From: an uncultured Bacteroidota bacterium
Lineage (GTDB): Bacteria; Bacteroidota; Bacteroidia; Chitinophagales; Chitinophagaceae
Direction: 5' to 3'
Length of the DNA stretch: 64,000 nt
NCBI GenBank assembly: GCA_903824665.1
Contig: CAIJXT010000035.1
Span: 30,964-94,963, forward strand
Position 1 is the stretch's first letter. Each line of letters starts with the position of its first letter. Both the position numbers and the translations under genes were made by a program. Below, in pieces: positions 42,246 through 51,092 of the stretch. The notes under the pieces are model-generated. The model searched no databases and was not told where the DNA came from. It saw only the letters and a program-made list of their open reading frames with translations.

Positions 42246-44843
42246 TCAATACACAACAAGTTTACCCCTGCTGGTACCTGCACTGTGTGTAAGTTCACAG
42301 ATGTAGAAGCCGGCAGGCAGATCGCTGATATCTACTTTCAGGGTTCCCGCCTGGTCAAATTTGCTGTTGGAGGTGTACATCGTTTTGCCATCAGTGGTGA
42401 TAAGGCTTACTGTGGCAGTCTGGTTGCGCAGGGTGTTGCCGGGCGAAGTGATTGTAAAAGAGCCATGGCACGGATTGGGAGCAATGTTGATTTTCTGCTG
42501 TTGTGATACCGTGTTTTTAATGGCTGTGGGTGTAATCTCCAGTTTAGGACTTTTCCACATGCTGCGACCATAAGTTGCTGCCCATATTTCATTGGTGCTG
42601 TGGTTGATATTGAGGTCATAGACATTTACATTGGGTAGCAGATTGTTGTAGAGCGCCCATGAGGTCATTTCGGTGGTTCGGTAAAACACTGCTGCGTCAG
42701 TGCCTACGTACTTGGTTTTGGAGAAGGTATCTATCACCATGCAGTTTACAGGTATGTTGGGCAGGCCGGCACTCTGGTTTACCCAGTTGCCGGTAGTGGG
42801 CTCGTACATCAACACTTTGGAGCTGTTGTAGCCGCTCAGTGTTACCCATATGCGTTTTGCATCCAGAGGGTCTACAACAAGGTCTGAAATGTAGTTGGTA
42901 AATGTGGTTGGGATAGTACCCCAGTCGTCGCCGCCATTGGCAGTGTAGTGAATTCTGGAAGATGCTCCGTTGTTACGCACAGCATAGATGTAGTCGGGAT
43001 TGTCCATGCCAATCGTGAGTATATCGATATTGGCTACTGAACTGAACTGCGGAGAGATAATGTCCCAGGAAGTGCCATTATCGAGAGAAGCATAAACAGC
43101 TTTGTAACCTATATACAGATTGGCTGGATTAGTGGGGTGCAGCACGTATGGCGTGATCCACGCACCGGGAGTGGGTAGGTCGTCAGTAATGCTACTGAAG
43201 TTGATACCGCCGTCGGTGGTTTTATCTACATGGCCGTTCTGATACGCACAATAGAACACGAACTCAGGGTCGGCATAGTTAAAGAGGCACTGCATACCAT
43301 CGCCACCGGTCATATCTGTGGCAACCCCTGCATCCAGCTTTTTTGATCCGTTGTCCTGCGAACCACCCAAGCAAAAGGTAACCCCATTGGCAACAGCATT
43401 TCTGTAAAACTGAGTAACACCTATTCCGTCAGTAATGTCTTTCCACCGTCCGGTAAGTGGTGAATACGTTTTGTAAATACCACCATCGCAGCCCAGATAC
43501 ATGCAATGATTGAGCGGGTTGTACCCCAGCCAGTGTTTGTCGGCATGTACGGTTTCCAGGCCGGTTACACCACTATACCACTGATTGGCTATCTCCCATG
43601 TGTAGCCGCCATCTACAGAATGGTAGTTGTTGATACCACCAATGGTTACATTGTCGGGGTTTAGCGGGTCTACGGCAATACAGAGGTCGTACCAGCCTTG
43701 TCCGCCGCAGTTTGTTGCCGGTAAGCCCAGATCGTAGCCCAGCATATTGTTTACACAAAATGAATTGTCTTCGAATGCAGGGTCAAAAGTTGCGCCAAAA
43801 TCATGCGAAACATAGACTCCGAGCAGGCCGTTTTCGTTATTGGCGGCTATTGCTTTTACTTCGGTAGGCATTGCCGGGCACACCGCCAGCGCAATGCGGC
43901 GCGCTGCAAAAAATGAAGTGGAGGTCGTCCAGGTATATCCACCATCGGCAGACTGCAAAATCTGCGCAGAGCTACCCATGTCAGCCGTCGCATGCAGTAC
44001 CGCAGTGTCAGCAGGATTGAAGACCACCTGGCGCAGGTTTTGTGAGTATACTTTCTGCCAGGTCGCACCCCCGTTAGAGGATTTGTAGAGCCCGGTAGAT
44101 GCGCCGAAAATAAGTTTGTTGGTATCAATAGGGTTGATGAGCAGTGAAGATCCGAGGCGGAAAGAGTCCTGAGTCCAACCCGGACCAATGCTTGTCCATG
44201 TAGTGCCACCATCGGTAGATTTTATTACCCCGGTACTGTATTCATCAGAGCCGTCCACGTCACCTGTAAGTACATAGATCGTATTGCCATTGAGTGGGTT
44301 TACTTTTATGTCAGTAACGCTGAGATTGGGCATGTTGTCGTACAGGCATTTCCATGTAGCTCCACCATTGGTAGATTTCCAGGTGCTGCCTGCAGCGCTG
44401 CCAGCGTATAAAATATTTGAATCGACCGGATCGAATGCAACAACATTGATACGGCCAATACCTGAATAACCACCTTTTGACTTACTGGGCCCCTGGAACG
44501 TCCAGTTTGCCGAAGCTGTGGTTTTGGCAGCTGAGCTGGCATAGCTATTCATAAATTCGCGCCACTCTTTTCTTGTTCTGCCTGAGCTGACGATATACCC
44601 CAGCGAGTCGAGGTGTTGTTTCCAATACCAGCTCCACCGGTCGAAATGGTAGTCTTCATCTTCCTTTACCGCGCCGCCATATTTGGCGTCTTTAAGGTTC
44701 TCTTTTTCATTGCTTTCAATCCGTTTGTAGTTTGCTACCGCATCCAGATACTTCACACGACCGCCATTCTTTGGCATCCAGGGCTGTGCACCGGCAGCGT
44801 GGGTGAGTGCCAGCAATATTGTCAATAGAAACGATTTCTGCAT
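42246..44843 (-). CDS. Secreted BNR/sortilin-like propeller protein with T9SS sorting domain
   Basis: The 865-residue product has a signal peptide (LTILLALTHAAGA). Repeats with STNGGATWKCLYDNMP, STDGGTTWTSIGPGW and SSNGGATWQKVYS are BNR/Asp-box blades of a sialidase- or sortilin-like beta-propeller (about 110-760). A T9SS type A sorting domain covers the last 80 residues, with INIAPNPCHGSFTI, MYTSNSKFDQAG and YICELTHSAGTSRGKLVVY. Proteins of this type are exported glycan- or protein-binding molecules; sialidase activity cannot be claimed, since no catalytic residues were identified. It is transcribed alone; the preceding gene starts beyond 44907. Confidence 0.88.
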   Translation of the reverse strand: MQKSFLLTILLALTHAAGAQPWMPKNGGRVKYLDAVANYKRIESNEKENLKDAKYGGAVKEDEDYHFDRWSWYWKQHLDSLGYIVSSGRTRKEWREFMNSYASSAAKTTASANWTFQGPSKSKGGYSGIGRINVVAFDPVDSNILYAGSAAGSTWKSTNGGATWKCLYDNMPNLSVTDIKVNPLNGNTIYVLTGDVDGSDEYSTGVIKSTDGGTTWTSIGPGWTQDSFRLGSSLLINPIDTNKLIFGASTGLYKSSNGGATWQKVYSQNLRQVVFNPADTAVLHATADMGSSAQILQSADGGYTWTTSTSFFAARRIALAVCPAMPTEVKAIAANNENGLLGVYVSHDFGATFDPAFEDNSFCVNNMLGYDLGLPATNCGGQGWYDLCIAVDPLNPDNVTIGGINNYHSVDGGYTWEIANQWYSGVTGLETVHADKHWLGYNPLNHCMYLGCDGGIYKTYSPLTGRWKDITDGIGVTQFYRNAVANGVTFCLGGSQDNGSKKLDAGVATDMTGGDGMQCLFNYADPEFVFYCAYQNGHVDKTTDGGINFSSITDDLPTPGAWITPYVLHPTNPANLYIGYKAVYASLDNGTSWDIISPQFSSVANIDILTIGMDNPDYIYAVRNNGASSRIHYTANGGDDWGTIPTTFTNYISDLVVDPLDAKRIWVTLSGYNSSKVLMYEPTTGNWVNQSAGLPNIPVNCMVIDTFSKTKYVGTDAAVFYRTTEMTSWALYNNLLPNVNVYDLNINHSTNEIWAATYGRSMWKSPKLEITPTAIKNTVSQQQKINIAPNPCHGSFTITSPGNTLRNQTATVSLITTDGKTMYTSNSKFDQAGTLKVDISDLPAGFYICELTHSAGTSRGKLVVY

Positions 44844-44906
44844 TGTGTACTTTTTTTTTGTTTTATAACAGGGTTTTGTTGTTCGGTTTTTATTGTCAGG
44901 GGTACT

Positions 44907-45413
44907 TTATTGTTTCATCAGACCCGGCTTTTTTTCTATTTTTTTAACGGACAGAAAAGCCCATTTCTTGCTTCCGGTTTTCAAAGCGATAGTGTTGTTG
45001 TTTATTTTTTGCAATGCTGGTGGAGCGGTGAATGATCCGGGCATTAATGTAGTAATTAGGAGGGTGTCTCCCGCCTTTATCTGTTGGCGCGTAGTGCGCT
45101 CTATTGTGTAGTTTATTCCTTTTGGGAGTGCAGTGTTGCTGGCAGGCGCAGCATGTATCTTTTCAGTTTTGCAGGCAGCCCACTTGTTATTGGCACGCCA
45201 TGCAAAAGTTTCAGGAAAGGACGGATCACGCCAGATTACGATAAACTGTGTTGTAGTGTTGGTCATTCCGTCGCTTCTGCCAGGCAAATCAGATCTGGTA
45301 TAAGCGTCTATCAGGTCGAATTGAGGGATTTTGTATTTTCTTGCAGTTGCATCGGCGTATAGAGGTGTAAGCAGCAGCAGCAGAGCGTAATACAAAGGGT
45401 TTAAAGGCTTCAT
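44907..45413 (-). CDS. Secreted protein of unknown function
   Basis: The 168-residue product has a signal peptide (LYYALLLLLTPLYADATA). The body is basic and beta-rich, with FIVIWRDPSFPETFAWRANNKW and AGDTLLITTLMPGSF. No family is recognised. Codon use is like the neighbouring chromosomal genes. A TATTTTTG sequence lies only six bases before the ATG and is probably not a promoter. Confidence 0.55.
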   Translation of the reverse strand: MKPLNPLYYALLLLLTPLYADATARKYKIPQFDLIDAYTRSDLPGRSDGMTNTTTQFIVIWRDPSFPETFAWRANNKWAACKTEKIHAAPASNTALPKGINYTIERTTRQQIKAGDTLLITTLMPGSFTAPPALQKINNNTIALKTGSKKWAFLSVKKIEKKPGLMKQ

Positions 45414-45431
45414 ATTCGCAAAAATAACAAA

Positions 45432-45459
45432 TAATTACAGAAGAATAAATCTGTAATTA
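45432..45459 (-). terminator. Likely terminator of the accD-smpB unit
   Basis: A perfect 10-bp AT-rich stem, TAATTACAGA with TCTGTAATTA, has an 8-base loop. The minus strand continues TTTGTTATTTTTG. It is 35 bases past the smpB stop. Confidence 0.5.
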
Positions 45460-45493
45460 ACGCAAACGTCATGGCTAAGTAAAAATCCGATAT

Positions 45494-45964
45494 CTATTTG
45501 AGGAACCTTTTTATTTCCCGCTCCACGTCTCTGGATTTGATACTTTCCCTTTTATCGTGCAGCTTTTTGCCCTTGCCCAGGCCAATCTCAACTTTGGCAT
45601 ATCCGTTTTCGTTGATGAAAATGGCGAGTGGTACGATCGTGAAACCCTTTTCTTTTACCTTGTTCTGCCACTTGTTCAACTCTTTTTTAGTGACCAGTAG
45701 TTTTCGGTCGCGCACAGGTGGATGCCCGGCATAGCCGGCATTAACATATTCGGCGATATGCAGACTTTTGATCCAGAGCTCACCATCACTGAAGAGGCAG
45801 TAACTATCGTTAAAGCTGACCTTGCTGTTTCGGATTGATTTGATCTCGGATCCGGTAAGCACTATACCAGCTTTAAGCCGGTCTTCAATGGCATATTCAA
45901 AGGTAGCTGGCCGGTTCTTTATGTATATATTTTCGGGCAATTGTGCGATAGTTTTGGCCTGCAA
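45494..45964 (-). CDS. smpB: SsrA-binding protein SmpB
   Basis: The 156-residue product has the SmpB signature: TFEYAIEDRLKAGIVLTGSEIKSIR, then SFNDSYC, and the C-terminal tail GLGKGKKLHDKRESIKSRD with the basic helix. SmpB brings tmRNA to stalled ribosomes for trans-translation. No ATG is available; I place the start at TTG 45964 because upstream codons lack any ATG or GTG before a stop at 46112-46110. It follows accD by 58 bases and may be co-transcribed with it. Confidence 0.95.
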   Translation of the reverse strand: MQAKTIAQLPENIYIKNRPATFEYAIEDRLKAGIVLTGSEIKSIRNSKVSFNDSYCLFSDGELWIKSLHIAEYVNAGYAGHPPVRDRKLLVTKKELNKWQNKVKEKGFTIVPLAIFINENGYAKVEIGLGKGKKLHDKRESIKSRDVEREIKRFLK

Positions 45965-46022
45965 AGGAGGTGATGAGGTGATAGCGACGTTGCGCCAAGT
46001 CAGGAGCCATCACTGTTTTGAA

Positions 46023-46895
46023 TCAGCCTACCTGAGCTTCTGGTGTTTTCATAAACCATTCAGCAGTGAGGCTTAGTTTATTTTTCAGTGTTTTTCTTTC
46101 CGTTATGAAGTCAAGAAAACCATGCTCCAGCAGGAACTCTGAGCGCTGAAAACCTGCGGGGAGGTCTTTCTTGATGGTTTCTTTGATTACACGCGGACCG
46201 GCAAAGCAAATCAGTGCGTTGGGCTCGGCAATATTGATATCGCCCAGCATGGCATAAGATGCAGTAACACCACCTGTGGTTGGGTCGGTCATCAGCGAAA
46301 TGTAAGGGAGGCGGGCACTGGCAAGCTGTGTCAGTTTTGCCGCAGTTTTCGCCATCTGCATCAGTGAGAAGGCGCTTTCCATCATGCGGGCGCCACCTGA
46401 TTTTGATATCACTAACAATGGTAACCGGTTTGCGATGCAATAGTCTATGGCGCGGCTTATTTTCTCTCCCACCACCGAACCCATAGATCCGCCAATGAAG
46501 GAGAAGTTCATGCAAGCCACCACAAAACCGGTACCGTTCATTGTGCCTACGCCAACCGTCATGGCGTCTTTGAGGCCGGTAGATTGCTGGGCATCCACGA
46601 TCCGCGAAGCGTAAGGTTTAACATCTACAAAACCCAGAAAATCCTTTGGCCGTATGTTTTCGAATAGCAGCTCGTACCGATTGTTGTCGAATAGAATTTC
46701 GAAGTATTCAACAGCGTCAATTCTGTTATGGTAATTGCACTTCGGACATACATGCATATTGTCATGCAGTTCTTTCACTGTTGCTGTCGTTTTGCATTCG
46801 GGGCACTTGTGCCACAAACCATCCGGGGTTTCCTTTTTTTCTTTTGTAGAGGTAAGTATGCCCTTTTTATTACGACGAAACCAGGTTGATGACAT
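46023..46895 (-). CDS. accD: Acetyl-CoA carboxylase carboxyltransferase, beta subunit
   Basis: The 290-residue product has an N-terminal zinc ribbon with four Cys (HKCPEC and HVCPKC, about residues 29-54). The crotonase-like carboxyltransferase domain follows with [30 protein letters not shown] and [20 protein letters not shown]. It transfers CO2 from carboxybiotin to acetyl-CoA to give malonyl-CoA in fatty-acid synthesis, together with AccA, which is not in this window. Length is normal for the family. Confidence 0.96.
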   Translation of the reverse strand: MSSTWFRRNKKGILTSTKEKKETPDGLWHKCPECKTTATVKELHDNMHVCPKCNYHNRIDAVEYFEILFDNNRYELLFENIRPKDFLGFVDVKPYASRIVDAQQSTGLKDAMTVGVGTMNGTGFVVACMNFSFIGGSMGSVVGEKISRAIDYCIANRLPLLVISKSGGARMMESAFSLMQMAKTAAKLTQLASARLPYISLMTDPTTGGVTASYAMLGDINIAEPNALICFAGPRVIKETIKKDLPAGFQRSEFLLEHGFLDFITERKTLKNKLSLTAEWFMKTPEAQVG

Positions 46896-46920
46896 AGTTT
46901 AAAAATTATGTAGCAGGCGG

Positions 46921-46928
46921 CAAAGATA
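46921..46928 (-). promoter_or_regulatory. Possible Bacteroidota -7 box of accD
   Basis: On the minus strand this reads TATCTTTG, matching TAnnTTTG, 26 bases before the accD ATG. No clear -33 TTG is present. Confidence 0.4.
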
Positions 46929-47090
46929 CGGTTATGCCCGATAACTTGAAATACTATTGCGGGATCCAGTAAGATGTGGGAGATAGTAATGCGTTGCAGC
47001 CTGCAGGAGTAATAACGAAGAGACACCTGCCGGTAATATTAATACAAGGGTAGCGGTAATGGTAAAATGCCGTGTACACTAAAATTGTAC

Positions 47091-47098
47091 TATATTTG
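47091..47098 (+). promoter_or_regulatory. Possible Bacteroidota -7 box of the GtrA-family gene
   Basis: TATATTTG matches TAnnTTTG, 21 bases before the TTG start at 47119. The divergent region 46896-47118 therefore carries a candidate box for each direction. Confidence 0.4.
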
Positions 47099-47118
47099 CG
47101 CCAATTTTCCAGAAGATA

Positions 47119-47625
47119 TTGCTATCGAAAGCCCGACATATAATAGTAGGTTTAATTGATTATTTTCACAAGCCCTTTGCCAGGTTCATTCCTGAGCAGA
47201 CTTTTCGTTATCTGGCTTGCGGTGGTTCCAATACAGTGCTCAACTGGGTGGTGTATTCGCTTTCGTTCAATGTGGTATTAAAACGCCAGAGTTTCGGCAT
47301 ATACAAGGATATTGCCATTACAGCTCCAGTAGGCGCACAAATAATATCCTTCTGCATTTGCTTTCCTATTGGTTTCATCTTGTCGCGGCATATTGTTTTT
47401 CCTGAGTCTAACCTTCATGGTCGTAAGCAGTTTTTCAGGTACGCACTGGCAACGGCTACGTTTATTCTGCTCACTTACGTGCTTATCAAGATGTTTGCCA
47501 TTATACTGCCTATGGTTCGTGCAGATATCTCGTATATCTTCATCATGGTGATCACATCTGTACTGAGTTACCTTTCGCAGCGTTTTTTTACCTTCAAGAG
47601 CGTTGACGAAGATATACTGGAGTAA
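47119..47625 (+). CDS. GtrA-family membrane protein
   Basis: The 168-residue product has four predicted helices and the family core FRYLACGGSNTVLNWVVYSL near the N terminus, then SFCICFPIGFILSRHIVFP, YALATATFILLTYVLIKMF and ISYIFIMVITSVLSYLSQRFF. The start is TTG 47119; there is no ATG before the conserved core. GtrA proteins are linked to movement of lipid-linked sugars for cell-surface polysaccharides. No glycosyltransferase partner is adjacent. It is divergent from accD. Confidence 0.85.
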   Translation: MLSKARHIIVGLIDYFHKPFARFIPEQTFRYLACGGSNTVLNWVVYSLSFNVVLKRQSFGIYKDIAITAPVGAQIISFCICFPIGFILSRHIVFPESNLHGRKQFFRYALATATFILLTYVLIKMFAIILPMVRADISYIFIMVITSVLSYLSQRFFTFKSVDEDILE

Positions 47626-47744
47626 GCCTGCAAATCACACACTATTATAGCTAATATCTACGATACAAGTTACCCTTACACGGGTGATAGTACGAATGGC
47701 AGGTTTAACTACATTTGTTCCGTTTTCACTTCCAAAAGTACCTG

Positions 47745-50351
47745 ATGAAGCAATACCTCCTGCTGTACGTTCTGTTTTGCGTGTCAGCCACCACTCTGGC
47801 ACAGGCACCGGGTAACGATACCCTGCAGCAGATAGATCTTGATACCATTACAGTTTCGGTGCCGGCCGGCCCGGCGCCGTACAGGGCATCGTCACCCAGG
47901 TTATGGGAAATAATACATACCCGTGTTGCATTGTCGTTCAACCGTCAGGAGAAGACAGCCGCTGCCAGAGAGTGGGTAAAGTTGCGGCCTTATTGCTATG
48001 CCACCGATACCATAGTGCTGGATGCCAAAGGCATGTCAATAGACAGTGTAATGATGACCGGTAAAAAGGGAAACAAGTCGCTACGATACACTTATCTTAA
48101 AGATGAATTGAAGATATGGCTGGACAAACAGTATCTGCCCACGGACACAATTGGGCTTTATTTTCGATATACAGCTTTGCCATATGCGCAGAAGAGTGGT
48201 GGAAGCACGGCCATTTCGGACGATAGGGGACTGTACTTTATCAATACCGATGGTCAGTCGCCAAGTAAACCGGCACACATCTGGACACAGGGCGAAACCG
48301 AATCCAATTCCCACTGGATGATCACGATAGATAAGCCGAACACAAGATTCACTGTACAATTGGAACTGCTGGTGCCCGATAGCCTCACGACACTGAGCAA
48401 TGGCGCATTGATAACACAGGTGAAAAGCACAGGTGGTATGCGTACTGATATCTGGCGGATAGATATGCCGATACAGGCCTACGCAGTAATGTTTGCGATT
48501 GGAAAATACACGGTGGTTAAGGACAAATGGCGAAACAAAGAAGTAAGCTACTACGTAGAGCCTCAGTATGGACCCTATGCACGGCAGATGTTCATCAATA
48601 CGCCTGAAATGATGGAGTTTTTCTCTACTCGTACAGGTGTTCCGTATCCGTGGAATAAGTACAGTCAGGTGGCTGTGCGTGACTACGTATCTGGGGCTAT
48701 GGAGAATACAACAGCCTCTCTTTTCGGTGAATTTATTAACCAGACGAAGCGCGAAATGGCCGACCGCGACTATGAGGATATTGTTGCGCATGAGCTTTTT
48801 CACCAGTGGTTTGGTGACTATGTTACCTGCGAGTCGTGGAGCAACCTGACTGTAAGCGAATCATTTGCCAATTATGGCGAACAGCTATGGCGGGCTGCAA
48901 AACATGGCAAGGAGTCGGGTGATGAACTTGCCTGGAATGATTTGCAGATCTACCTTAGTTCTTCGCGCAGCCATGACCCCGAGCTGGTGCGTTTTCGTTA
49001 CGATAGCAGGGAAGATATGTTTGACGCCATCTCTTACAACAAAGGTGGAGCGATATTGAGGCATCTCAATTTTATGATAGGCGATGCAGCGTTTGACAAT
49101 GCGATGAAGCAGTACCTGACCAAAAATGCGCTACGGTCTGCCGAGGCGCATCAGTGGCGCCTGGCAGTAGAGGAGGCCACCGGTCTCGATTGGAATTGGT
49201 TTTTCGACCAGTGGTATTATCACAAAGGGCATCCGGAGTTGAAAGTAACCTACGATTATAATGACTCTGCCCAGACGCTGAGCGTAAAAACAGAACAGGT
49301 TCAGGACGACTCTGATTTTCTGTACCGGCTGCCGCTGAAGGCTGCCGTTATTTATGGCAATTCACTTACCGTTGTAGACTGGAACATCAGCAAGCGGACA
49401 GACACATGGACGATACCCTACAGGAATGGTGAAAAACCGGTGGTGATACCCGACTTTACACATGTGCTGCCCGGCGAATTGCGGGATGGTAAGAAGCCCG
49501 CTCAGTGGCTGGCCCAATATGTGAACAGCACCGGGCACATCAACAAGCGGCTGGCAGTTGTAGCGGCAGCCAAACAACTTTCCGATTCTGCATCGCAGGT
49601 GGTTATAGACCTGTCGCTTAAGGATACAATGGCATCGATAAGGCGGCTGGCTGTAGGCCAGCTGACACGGGCACAAAGTGATAAATACCGCAAGCGCTGG
49701 ACGCCGGTAGTGATGGCACTTGCCACCACAGACCCCGACAACCGTATACGTGCAGAGGCATTTGATATACTGGGCACATGGAAGGTAGGCAAGGCGAAAG
49801 TAGCCATGCTGGCTGCAGTATGGGATAGTTCTTACCTGGTGGCGGCCAATGCGCTAGAGGCCCTTGAAAAGCTGGACAAGGACACTGCCTATGTATTGGC
49901 AAAACTGCTGCTGCAGACCCATCCCCGTGGCGCTCTTGATGGTGCTGTATGGGCAGTAATAGGTAAGAAGGGTGCTGATGAAGATGTTGTATTGTATAAA
50001 ACGAAGGCCGCAACCGTTTTCGGTACAAAAACCGTGACATTTGCACTCACCATCAATACCTACCTTAAAGCAGTTCAGTCCATCGATGCTTTCTCAGAAG
50101 CGGTGAATGTTTATGCAGCATTGGTAAGGCAGGAAACTATGAAATCATACCGGCAGGCATTGGGTGGGTTTATGTTTCAGGCGGTAACAGAGCAAAAAAA
50201 CAGACAAAAAGACGATAATAAGGACATAGCGGCCGGCGCTGCTGCCAGGCTTGTGATACTGAAAAAAGCACTGCAAACGGTGGTAGATGAAGAAAAGGAA
50301 GCCGAAGTGAAAAAGAAATTCACTAAGATGATGAAGGATAATTTTGAGTAA
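47745..50351 (+). CDS. Secreted M1-family metallo-aminopeptidase with C-terminal HEAT-like part
   Basis: I prefer ATG 47745, which gives a clean signal peptide (YLLLYVLFCVSATTLAQ); the frame also opens with TTG at 47715. The 868-residue product has the exopeptidase motif GAMENTTASLFGEF and the zinc site HELFHQWFGDYVTCESWSNL, with the third ligand Glu in SESFANYGEQLW. A helical repeat region at about 590-860 resembles HEAT repeats. M1 enzymes remove N-terminal residues from peptides; a periplasmic location is expected from the signal peptide. It is a single-gene unit followed by a convergent gene. Confidence 0.93.
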   Translation: MKQYLLLYVLFCVSATTLAQAPGNDTLQQIDLDTITVSVPAGPAPYRASSPRLWEIIHTRVALSFNRQEKTAAAREWVKLRPYCYATDTIVLDAKGMSIDSVMMTGKKGNKSLRYTYLKDELKIWLDKQYLPTDTIGLYFRYTALPYAQKSGGSTAISDDRGLYFINTDGQSPSKPAHIWTQGETESNSHWMITIDKPNTRFTVQLELLVPDSLTTLSNGALITQVKSTGGMRTDIWRIDMPIQAYAVMFAIGKYTVVKDKWRNKEVSYYVEPQYGPYARQMFINTPEMMEFFSTRTGVPYPWNKYSQVAVRDYVSGAMENTTASLFGEFINQTKREMADRDYEDIVAHELFHQWFGDYVTCESWSNLTVSESFANYGEQLWRAAKHGKESGDELAWNDLQIYLSSSRSHDPELVRFRYDSREDMFDAISYNKGGAILRHLNFMIGDAAFDNAMKQYLTKNALRSAEAHQWRLAVEEATGLDWNWFFDQWYYHKGHPELKVTYDYNDSAQTLSVKTEQVQDDSDFLYRLPLKAAVIYGNSLTVVDWNISKRTDTWTIPYRNGEKPVVIPDFTHVLPGELRDGKKPAQWLAQYVNSTGHINKRLAVVAAAKQLSDSASQVVIDLSLKDTMASIRRLAVGQLTRAQSDKYRKRWTPVVMALATTDPDNRIRAEAFDILGTWKVGKAKVAMLAAVWDSSYLVAANALEALEKLDKDTAYVLAKLLLQTHPRGALDGAVWAVIGKKGADEDVVLYKTKAATVFGTKTVTFALTINTYLKAVQSIDAFSEAVNVYAALVRQETMKSYRQALGGFMFQAVTEQKNRQKDDNKDIAAGAAARLVILKKALQTVVDEEKEAEVKKKFTKMMKDNFE

Positions 50352-50377
50352 GGGGCGCCTTCAGCACTGCTTTTGTT

Positions 50378-50995
50378 TTACCGGTATCTTGTTGGTCGCC
50401 GTACACCCAGAGTTCTTCTGTACATATTTCGTTCTTCGTTGAAGAACTGAAAGCCGAGTGTAAGCCCACAGTCGATAAAAGAGCCGGGACCAAGAGTGTA
50501 GAACAGGCTGCGGTTGTAATTTTCAACCTTTTCTACTGGCTGTACAAATTTGAGGCCTGCATTTCCTTCAATAAAGAATGCTCCGAAATTGTACCGCTTT
50601 CCAAGCCCTGCACCTGCAAATAAATACCCTCCCGGGATATTGTAGACTGTTTGCCAGTCTTTGTAATAGCTTTTGGGGGTATAGTCAGCTCGGCCCATGC
50701 CTGCCTTACCATAGATAAAAGCTTCAGACCGTTCCCAGCTGCGGAAATAGCGGTGGTACTCGATAGAACCCTGGTACCCGGGGAAGAATCCCCAATATTT
50801 GCGGTATGCTGCCAGTACAGAATGATGCAGGCTTAGCCTGTATTGCAGCTTCAGGCCGCCTTTTGACATCAGGCTCAGCGGATTAATGACATGAACAGAT
50901 AGCCGTGGTGCAAGGTATTGTGCCGATGCTGCTGTACTGTACAACAAATACAGCAATACAATAAGGAATGGTAAAATGCGGGTTTTGTTGCTCAT
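50378..50995 (-). CDS. Predicted outer-membrane beta-barrel or periplasmic protein, unknown function
   Basis: ATG 50995 is chosen over an upstream TTG (51004). The 205-residue product has a signal peptide (ILPFLIVLLYLLYSTAASAQ) followed by alternating strands rich in Tyr, Phe and Gly: KLQYRLSLHHSVLAAYRKYW, GYLFAGAGLGKRYNFGAFFI and FIDCGLTLGFQF. The pattern fits an 8-strand porin-like barrel (DUF3575-like). It converges with the M1 peptidase gene; stops are 26 bases apart. Confidence 0.65.
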   Translation of the reverse strand: MSNKTRILPFLIVLLYLLYSTAASAQYLAPRLSVHVINPLSLMSKGGLKLQYRLSLHHSVLAAYRKYWGFFPGYQGSIEYHRYFRSWERSEAFIYGKAGMGRADYTPKSYYKDWQTVYNIPGGYLFAGAGLGKRYNFGAFFIEGNAGLKFVQPVEKVENYNRSLFYTLGPGSFIDCGLTLGFQFFNEERNMYRRTLGVRRPTRYR

Positions 50996-51092
50996 TCTGG
51001 TCAAATCGTATGGCGGAATCTGTTTGTCTGTTTACAAATATCGTGTTTGTAAAGCAAGAATTATAGACAGATTGCCGGAATTCGGGAAAATT